Part shown: in pieces, positions 1 through 5,094 of the stretch
Layout: every line of letters begins with the position of its first letter
Numbering within the stretch: position 1 is the stretch's first letter
From: Gammaproteobacteria bacterium
GTDB lineage: Bacteria > Pseudomonadota > Gammaproteobacteria > BMS3Bbin11
NCBI GenBank assembly: GCA_030636465.1
Contig: DAOVWW010000140.1
Span: forward strand, 1-5,094
Length of the DNA: 5,094 nucleotides
Reading direction: 5' to 3'
Position numbers and translations under genes: made by a program
Notes under the pieces: model-generated
Told to the model about the DNA's origin: nothing
Database searches by the model: none
The model's input: only the letters and a program-made list of their open reading frames with translations

Positions 1-3000
1 ATCGTCACTTTATTGTGTGTAATAAATATTAACTGAGTATGCTCAGCCATAGATTTCAGGGTCTCACAATAACGCGAAACATTGGCCTCATCCAAAGGTG
101 CATCGACTTCATCCAGCAGACAGAAAGGTGCCGGATTAAGTTCGAATATGGAGAACAGCAAAGAGACCGCAGTAAGTGCTTTTTCACCGCCAGACAGCAA
201 GTGTATTGTACTGTTCCTTTTTCCTGGAGGCCGAGCCATGACCGTAACGCCCGCATCCAGCAGATCCTCACCAGTAAGCTCCAGATAAGCGTGGCCACCG
301 CCAAATAGTTTTGGGAAAAAGCGTTGGAAACCATCGTTAATTAAATCAAATGTCTCTTTAAAGCGTGTACGTGTTTCACGGTCTATCTTGCCCATAACAC
401 TCTCAAGAGTGGACAGTGCTTCTGATAAGTCTGCATGCTGCTTATCAAGGTAATCTTTACGCTCTGACTGCTCTTCAAACTCTTCTATTGCCATCAGGTT
501 GACGGCTCCCAGACGTGATATTTTCCCTGTAATCACTTCCAGCTTTTCTTCCCAGACAATGAAGTCGGCATCTTCCGGTAGCGTGCCGATAATTTCTTTT
601 GCATCCAGTTCCAGTTCATTCAGTTGTTCTTCCAGCGTCTGGCGTCGAACGAACTGCTCCTGGCGTTTCATTTTTTCCTGCTCCAGGGATTCTCTCAGCG
701 CCTGGCAGGCACGGTCTTCGTTCTGTCGTTGTAGAGCAAGTTCACGAGTAATTAAATCCAGCCCACTGGTCTGATCCCTGTAATCTTTAAGTACAGTCTC
801 TTCTTCGACTTTTTTCTGCAGTAAACCAACCAGTTCTTCCTGCATTTCACGTTCTGGTGTTTCACCCTCGGCAAGTATTTTATCGAGGTCATTTTTGCGC
901 TGTATCAGCAATTCAATCTGCTGCTGGGCACGCCTGGCGCTTTCCTGCAGAGAACGCCGGGAAATATCCCATTCCTGTCGCTCCAGCTGTAGATGATGCA
1001 AGCCCTCGTTTGTGCTTCGAGCGACTTGCCGTACATTTTCAAGAGCACTCTGCAACTGCTCCCGGGAAGAAAGAAACTCAGCACGCTGCAGTTCAATTTT
1101 TTCTGCATTACGGCTGGCATCACGCAACAGGCTGTCTGAGCGGGTTAATTCTGACTGATTACTGATAACCTGTTCATCAATTTCAGTTAACTCATTGTCC
1201 ACCTGTGCTGAACGGGTACGTACCTGATCCAGCTGAGCTTCGAAACGATGCAGCTGTGCATTATCCTGATTGTTTTTTGCGGACTCTCGGTTTAGCTGCT
1301 GGCGTTTACCGGCCCGTAAGCTATCTTTTTCAGATAACTGTTTTTGCAGTACATTAAAGCGCGCAGCAAGTTCCTCAATATTAGATCTTGAACCTTCATA
1401 TTGAGAAACCAGTTTATCTATATCAGCCTGGCGAGCCATGACACCCGCCTCATCATCATTGCCACCTGATAGCGATAACCAGTTTTTCCCAACCAGGGTC
1501 GCATCACGCGTTACAATAACTGCTCCGGACGGTAAATTACTACGCAGCTTTACGGCAGTGTTTACATCTTCCGCGATAAAAACATTTGCCAGTCGAGCGT
1601 TCAAGTCTACGTCCGCTGATTTAACTCGAGAGGAAAGTAAATTTTTATCCGCTTCAGCATGATCAAACTTCTGTTCAAAAAAGGTAGCTCCCTTACCTGC
1701 TATAGCCACCAGCTTCTCAACAGGTAATGGCTGCCCGCCGAGACATACTGCTTTCAGAGAACTGCCTAATACGCGATCGACAGCGCCCTCCCACCCATCT
1801 TCTACCTGTATGGCATCAGCCAGTCTTTTTGTATCGTTGATACCGACCTGCTGCAGCCATTGGGGTAATGACTGATCATTTTTTCCCAGGGCAGAATCCT
1901 GAAGTTCGCGTAGAGTTTCCAGGCGTGAAGTATTGTGCTGTTGTTTTACTTTTGCTTCGTTCAGCGCGCTGCTGGTGTGCTCAATTTGCTGACGCACATT
2001 TCTGACTTCTGTTTCCAGATCATCAATTGATTCACTCAAAGTACTGCAGGCAGCAAGACGAGTTTCCAGCTGCTGGCGCAACTCATCTGTATTATCTTTT
2101 TGGATATTCTCAGCCAGGCGCCTTTTTTCTTCATCAAGACGGCTATGACGTTGCTGTAATTGCTGCAGTTGATTGTTAATTTGCTTTATTCGAGCATTTT
2201 GTACTTCCTTTTCCCGAGCAGGCTGCGCTGCCTGGGTGGAAAAAACTTCCCAGCGCTGTGTCCAGTCATGCATAGCGCCTTCCGCTTCAGCCAGGCTTGC
2301 AGTTGTGCCCTTACTTTTCTCCAGTAATTCCACATTAGTGTTTTCAGATTCTTTAAGCTTAATGCTTAACTGCTGTTCCTGCTCACTATCAGAACTAAAG
2401 TTCTTTTGCGCCTCTTCTATACCGCGTACCAGCTGTGTCTTTTCGTGAAGTTTTTCCTGAAATGTATCACGTGCATGTTTGATGGACTGTTCCAGCCGGG
2501 TCACTTCAGCGCCCGTTTGATAAAAGTTCCCCTGTGCCTGATTCAGAGACTCATTTAAATCATGTAATTGCTGACGTTTACTCTCTATTTCAGCTTCAGT
2601 TTCACGTTGTTTTGCTAATTCGCCGTCAAGCCGGGTCTGGCGCTTACCCAGCTCAACTTCTTCCTGTTCGATTTGATCACTAAGACCTTTCCAGCGCAGG
2701 GTAAGCAATTCCCCCTGAAGTTGACGCTCGACCTGTTTATGTTCTTTAAAACGCTTTGCTGCACTGGCCTGACGCTTCAATCGCGCCAGCTGGGTTTCCA
2801 GTTCAGAACGAATATCATCGACACGGGATAGATTTTCACGTGTATGACGTATGCGGTTCTCTGTCTCACGGCGACGTTCTTTGTAACGCGATATCCCGGC
2901 AGCTTCCTCGACAAAAACACGCAGATCATCCGGCTTCGACTCGATGATACGGGTCACCATGCCCTGCTCAATTATTGAATAAGCCCGAGGCCCCAGACCG

Positions 3001-3404
3001 GTACCGAGAAATATATTGGTAATGTCTTTTTTACGGCAGCGAGTACGGTTTAGGAAATAATCTGATCTGCCATCACGAGTAATTTCACGACGAATGGAGA
3101 TTTCTGAATAGCGGGCATAATCACCGGGAGCTTTTTTCCCTACCGTATTATCAAAAATAAGTTCAACAAATGCCTTGCCTACCGGTTTACGTGCCTGGGA
3201 TCCACTGAAGATAACATCTTCCATGCTTTCGCCGCGCAAATGCTTGGCCGAAGACTCGCCCATTACCCAACGCACAGCATCAATAATATTCGATTTACCA
3301 CAGCCATTGGGGCCAACGACACCGGTTAAAAGATGAGGGAACTCTACAGTTGTCGGATCGACGAAGGACTTGAAGCCTGCAAGTTTAATTTTCTTTAGAC
3401 GCAT
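1..3404 (-). CDS. smc: Chromosome partition protein Smc (condensin ATPase), C-terminal end cut by the window edge
   Basis: Smc is the cytoplasmic ATPase core of bacterial condensin. It dimerises through a hinge, works with ScpA and ScpB, and organises and segregates the chromosome. The frame is open for 1,134 codons. In order it shows an N-terminal head with Walker A GPNGCGKS (residues 31-38) and a Q-loop in AYSIIEQGMVTRIVES (Q147). A long Gln/Glu/Arg-rich coiled coil follows (about 175-500), then a hinge (about 515-650, with GWEGAVDRVLG near 537-547 and a glycine-rich LSLSGGND near its end). A returning coil (about 655-1020) is followed by the C-terminal head with FFPKLFGGG, signature LSGGEKAL (from 1070), Walker B CLLDEVD (D1098, E1099) and H-loop THN (H1130). 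N- and C-terminal motifs lie in one frame, so there is no net frameshift. Family length is about 1,165-1,170, so roughly 30-40 residues are missing off the left edge. The ATG at 3404 is the only plausible start: an in-frame TAG lies at 3434-3432, with only an ATT between. A weak GGAA (3412-3409) sits 4 nt upstream. In many gammaproteobacteria zipA and ligA follow, but they would be outside this window. Confidence 0.98.
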   Translation of the reverse strand, partial: MRLKKIKLAGFKSFVDPTTVEFPHLLTGVVGPNGCGKSNIIDAVRWVMGESSAKHLRGESMEDVIFSGSQARKPVGKAFVELIFDNTVGKKAPGDYARYSEISIRREITRDGRSDYFLNRTRCRKKDITNIFLGTGLGPRAYSIIEQGMVTRIIESKPDDLRVFVEEAAGISRYKERRRETENRIRHTRENLSRVDDIRSELETQLARLKRQASAAKRFKEHKQVERQLQGELLTLRWKGLSDQIEQEEVELGKRQTRLDGELAKQRETEAEIESKRQQLHDLNESLNQAQGNFYQTGAEVTRLEQSIKHARDTFQEKLHEKTQLVRGIEEAQKNFSSDSEQEQQLSIKLKESENTNVELLEKSKGTTASLAEAEGAMHDWTQRWEVFSTQAAQPAREKEVQNARIKQINNQLQQLQQRHSRLDEEKRRLAENIQKDNTDELRQQLETRLAACSTLSESIDDLETEVRNVRQQIEHTSSALNEAKVKQQHNTSRLETLRELQDSALGKNDQSLPQWLQQVGINDTKRLADAIQVEDGWEGAVDRVLGSSLKAVCLGGQPLPVEKLVAIAGKGATFFEQKFDHAEADKNLLSSRVKSADVDLNARLANVFIAEDVNTAVKLRSNLPSGAVIVTRDATLVGKNWLSLSGGNDDEAGVMARQADIDKLVSQYEGSRSNIEELAARFNVLQKQLSEKDSLRAGKRQQLNRESAKNNQDNAQLHRFEAQLDQVRTRSAQVDNELTEIDEQVISNQSELTRSDSLLRDASRNAEKIELQRAEFLSSREQLQSALENVRQVARSTNEGLHHLQLERQEWDISRRSLQESARRAQQQIELLIQRKNDLDKILAEGETPEREMQEELVGLLQKKVEEETVLKDYRDQTSGLDLITRELALQRQNEDRACQALRESLEQEKMKRQEQFVRRQTLEEQLNELELDAKEIIGTLPEDADFIVWEEKLEVITGKISRLGAVNLMAIEEFEEQSERKDYLDKQHADLSEALSTLESVMGKIDRETRTRFKETFDLINDGFQRFFPKLFGGGHAYLELTGEDLLDAGVTVMARPPGKRNSTIHLLSGGEKALTAVSLLFSIFELNPAPFCLLDEVDAPLDEANVSRYCETLKSMAEHTQLIFITHNKVT

Positions 3405-3455
3405 TGCGTTCCATGTGTCAGTGTAAATCGGCTAAAATCACAGCCTGTTTTAAAT

Positions 3456-3468
3456 AAATTATTAATTT
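3456..3468. repeat. Short perfect AT-rich inverted repeat upstream of queF
   Basis: AAATTA and TAATTT are exact reverse complements around a single T. The palindrome lies between the proposed smc -35 and -10 boxes and ends 1 nt before the queF ribosome binding site. It could be a regulator site, or simply a product of the local AT-richness. Six pairs of A/T in a region this AT-rich are weak evidence. Confidence 0.3.
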
Positions 3469-3469
3469 T

Positions 3470-3474
3470 GGAAA
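3470..3474 (+). promoter_or_regulatory. Ribosome binding site of queF
   Basis: GGAAA lies 7 nt before the ATG at 3482, which is normal spacing for a moderate Shine-Dalgarno. It supports this ATG as the start. No other in-frame start is needed, because the conserved QueF core begins well inside the protein. Confidence 0.6.
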
Positions 3475-3481
3475 CCCACTA

Positions 3482-3880
3482 ATGTCTACCAGGCCAAGTA
3501 AAGAACTCGACGTATTTGACAACCCCAATTCAGACCGTGATTATACCATCAGTATACGCATGCCAGAATTCACCTGTCTGTGCCCCAAGACCGGTCAGCC
3601 GGATTTTGCCACGCTGTACCTGGACTACATCCCGGACAATCTCTGCGTAGAACTCAAAGCACTGAAACTGTACATCTGGTCATACCGTGATGAAGGCGCT
3701 TTTCATGAAGCCGTCACCAATGCCATACTCGATGACCTGGTAGCCGCCACCTCTCCGCGCTACCTGAGATTATGCGCTCGTTTCTATGTACGAGGCGGCA
3801 TCTATACTACAGTCACCGCGCAGTATTCTAAACCAGACTGGCACGGAACCATACCCTCTGAGCCACAATTCAGCGACTGA
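3482..3880 (+). CDS. queF: NADPH-dependent 7-cyano-7-deazaguanine reductase, unimodular (type I) QueF
   Basis: QueF reduces the nitrile of preQ0 to the aminomethyl group of preQ1 with two NADPH (EC 1.7.1.13). This is the last soluble-metabolite step before tRNA-guanine transglycosylase inserts preQ1 on the route to queuosine. The 132-residue protein is a single T-fold (tunnelling fold) domain. All diagnostic residues are present at a constant offset of 21 from the Bacillus subtilis enzyme: the cysteine that forms the thioimide (C34, in [10 protein letters not shown]), the proton-donating aspartate (D41), the NADPH-binding QueF motif ELKALKLY (57-64), and the substrate-binding H75 and E76. A conserved RGGIYT (104-109) follows near the C-terminus. 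The length fits the short B. subtilis-like class. The E. coli YqcD class is about twice as long, with the motifs split between two halves. The gene is divergent from smc and 17 nt upstream of the kinase. No other queuosine gene is visible. Confidence 0.96.
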   Translation: MSTRPSKELDVFDNPNSDRDYTISIRMPEFTCLCPKTGQPDFATLYLDYIPDNLCVELKALKLYIWSYRDEGAFHEAVTNAILDDLVAATSPRYLRLCARFYVRGGIYTTVTAQYSKPDWHGTIPSEPQFSD

Positions 3881-3897
3881 ATTTAACATTTCCCCCA

Positions 3898-5094
3898 ATG
3901 ACAGAGAGCTATCTCGGTATTGACGTCGGAACTTCTGGCGTCAGAGCAATACTTATCGACCGATCCGGCAAGATTCTGGCTTCCTCCAGCACCGGCTTAC
4001 CAGCAAGTATCCAACAAGATTCTATGCTCTGTCAGCAGCCGGGGCAGTGGTGGCAGGCCGTACTCACGTGTCTCCAGCAAATCACTGACCGCTACGACTG
4101 CGCAGGCCTGCAGGGCATCGCAATAGATGGTACATCAGGAACGACACTACTGACCGACCTGTCGAATAAGCCCATCAGTCCCGCGCTGATGTATAACGAT
4201 ACCCGCCCAGCAGAACTGGTCAATGAATTATGCCAGCAGGCGCCGCCGGGGCCAGCCTGCAGCCAAAGCAGCGCGTTGGCAAAGGCAGTATGGCTATACC
4301 GGCAAACCAGGCCTGAAACTGCCTTTTACGTGCAACAGCAGGCTGACTGGATACTGGCCAGGTTCAGTGCTAAACCGGGCCTCAGCGACTGGAATAATGC
4401 CCTCAAACTTGGATTTGATGTGCAACACCTGCGATGGCCAGACTGGATAAGAAATATAGACATCGGCAAAGGGAAATTGCCTGAAGTCTTCCCCCCCGGG
4501 AAACAAGTTGCCACGATTGCAGCAGACGTCGCCAGACAGACTGGACTTCCAGATAATGTCTGCCTGCATGCGGGCACTACTGATAGCATTGCAGCCTTCC
4601 TGGCCAGCGGTGCGTCCCAGGCTGGTGATGCAGTGACTTCTCTGGGTTCAACATTGGTACTAAAACTCTGCACGCATAAGCCCATTATTTCTAGCCAGCA
4701 CGGTATATACAGTCATCGTCTGGATCAAAATCGATGGTTGGCCGGAGGGGCATCTAATTCTGGAGGTGCAGTCTTAAAGTCTCTCTTTACGAATGATGAA
4801 CTGGTAAATCTGTCTAAAAAGATGAACGTTGAGCAGGATACGGGGCTTAATTATTACCCATTGCCAACAACAGGCGAGCGCTTTCCTGTTGCTGATGCGA
4901 AAAAACAGGCACAGATGCAGCCGGTACCAGAGAATCGAGTAACACAGCTCCAGGCCCTGTTTGAGGGTATAGCGCAGATTGAAAGAACAGGCTATGAACT
5001 GCTGGAAAAACTGGGGAATGAAACTGTGCAATCTTTGAGGACTTGCGGCGGTGGCGCAGCAAATCCTTCATGGAGCCGTATAAGACAACGAATA
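3898..5094 (+). CDS. FGGY-family carbohydrate kinase, probably D-ribulose/pentulose kinase, C-terminus cut by the window edge
   Basis: FGGY kinases transfer phosphate from ATP to a sugar hydroxyl in the cytoplasm. The frame is open for 399 codons to the edge. The N-terminal actin-like domain begins with phosphate-loop YLGIDVGTSGVRA (D9, T12) and continues with IDGTSGTTLL (76-85), YNDTRP (99-104), QADW (148-151) and SDWNNALKLGFD (163-174). The catalytic base is probably D229 in HAGTTDSIAAFLASG. The ATP-binding half has SLGSTLVLK (248-256), GGASNSGGAVL (283-293) and CGGGAANPSW (383-392). The TTDS and SDWNNALKLG motifs resemble the SePSK/AtXK-1 branch (about 420-435 residues, D-ribulose kinase activity) more than E. 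coli XylB, which has GGGDNA at the base. About 20-35 residues are probably missing. The start is the ATG in front of the conserved phosphate loop. No Shine-Dalgarno precedes it, only a C-rich stretch, so translation may depend on coupling to queF. Eight cysteines are visible. The substrate is inferred from similarity; D-xylulose is the main alternative. Confidence 0.9.
   Translation, partial: MTESYLGIDVGTSGVRAILIDRSGKILASSSTGLPASIQQDSMLCQQPGQWWQAVLTCLQQITDRYDCAGLQGIAIDGTSGTTLLTDLSNKPISPALMYNDTRPAELVNELCQQAPPGPACSQSSALAKAVWLYRQTRPETAFYVQQQADWILARFSAKPGLSDWNNALKLGFDVQHLRWPDWIRNIDIGKGKLPEVFPPGKQVATIAADVARQTGLPDNVCLHAGTTDSIAAFLASGASQAGDAVTSLGSTLVLKLCTHKPIISSQHGIYSHRLDQNRWLAGGASNSGGAVLKSLFTNDELVNLSKKMNVEQDTGLNYYPLPTTGERFPVADAKKQAQMQPVPENRVTQLQALFEGIAQIERTGYELLEKLGNETVQSLRTCGGGAANPSWSRIRQRI

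Larger units (their letters stand above)
3405..3481. promoter_or_regulatory. Divergent intergenic region between smc and queF, with candidate promoters
   Basis: The two start codons diverge across 77 bp, so both genes must be transcribed from here or from inside the opposite gene. On the plus strand a good -10-like TAAAAT (3433-3438) would give queF a leader of about 37 nt, but its -35 (TCCATG, 3410-3415, 17-nt spacer) is poor. On the minus strand TTTCCA (3474-3469) and TAAAAC (3452-3447), 16 nt apart, are a plausible weak sigma-70 pair for smc. If real, that -35 overlaps the queF ribosome binding site. I looked for a preQ1 riboswitch, because queF genes sometimes carry one, and saw no match to the preQ1-I consensus as I know it. 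The region's role as a promoter region is likely, but the individual boxes are guesses by eye. Confidence 0.4.

Noticed and set aside
56..334. Minus-strand ORF of 92 codons with several Trp and Cys residues
   Set aside because: It overlaps the C-terminal head of Smc in another frame, where FFPKLFGGG, LSGGEK and the Walker B motif are all in the Smc frame. It is a shadow.
857..1165. Plus-strand ORF of 102 codons
   Set aside because: It is antisense to the returning coiled coil of Smc and its translation has no recognisable domain. The sequence pattern fits the Smc reading frame.
785..2175. Recurring CTGCAG hexamers across smc
   Set aside because: They reflect frequent Leu-Gln codon pairs (CTG CAG) and related codons in the Gln-rich coiled coil. 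Spacing is irregular, so they are not a repeat array.
1..3404. Possible disrupted or pseudogenised smc
   Set aside because: The start-codon frame and the LLDEVD frame near position 100 are the same, and no stop interrupts it. The missing end is due to the window edge only.
3405..3481. Possible preQ1 riboswitch upstream of queF
   Set aside because: The only stem seen is GGCT/AGCC (3430-3433 with 3442-3445), four pairs. The region lacks the C-rich stem and A-rich tail of the preQ1-I aptamer, and it is tight for a larger class.
4102..4111. Perfect 10-bp palindrome GCAGGCCTGC
   Set aside because: It lies within kinase codons for AGLQ, is built from common codons, and has no partner copy that I saw. 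A coincidence is likely.
4326..4685. Minus-strand ORFs of 91 and 119 codons opposite the kinase
   Set aside because: The plus strand here encodes the catalytic HAGTTDS region and SLGST loop of the kinase, so the antisense frames are shadows.

Overview
This 5,094-base window looks like ordinary chromosomal DNA from a gammaproteobacterium that condenses its chromosome with SMC rather than MukBEF. The assignment rests on the Smc N-terminus (MRLKKIKLAGFKSFVDPTTV) and on the C-terminal head motifs, which are typical of SMC-bearing gammaproteobacteria. Base composition is moderate, neither very AT- nor very GC-rich. The species cannot be named from this window. I see no insertion sequence, phage gene, CRISPR array, tRNA, rRNA or toxin-antitoxin pair.

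Layout: positions 1-3404 are filled by smc on the minus strand. Its start codon is inside the window and its last few dozen codons run off the left edge. A 77-bp AT-rich intergenic region (3405-3481) separates it from two genes on the plus strand. These are queF (3482-3880), a short unimodular 7-cyano-7-deazaguanine reductase, and, 17 nt after its stop, an FGGY-family carbohydrate kinase (3898 to the right edge). The kinase resembles the cyanobacterial/plant D-ribulose kinase branch (SePSK / AtXK-1) and lacks only its extreme C-terminus.

The genes do three separate housekeeping jobs. Smc is the ATPase of bacterial condensin and acts in chromosome organisation and segregation. QueF makes preQ1, the base inserted into GUN-anticodon tRNAs on the way to queuosine. 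The kinase probably phosphorylates a pentulose such as D-ribulose. The queF-kinase spacing suggests co-transcription, and smc and queF probably start from closely packed divergent promoters between them.

I found no convincing new biological system. The observations worth checking are modest: the queF-kinase pairing, the kinase start without a visible Shine-Dalgarno, a nine-codon ORF overlapping the smc start, the cysteine content of the kinase, and a small palindrome between the divergent genes.
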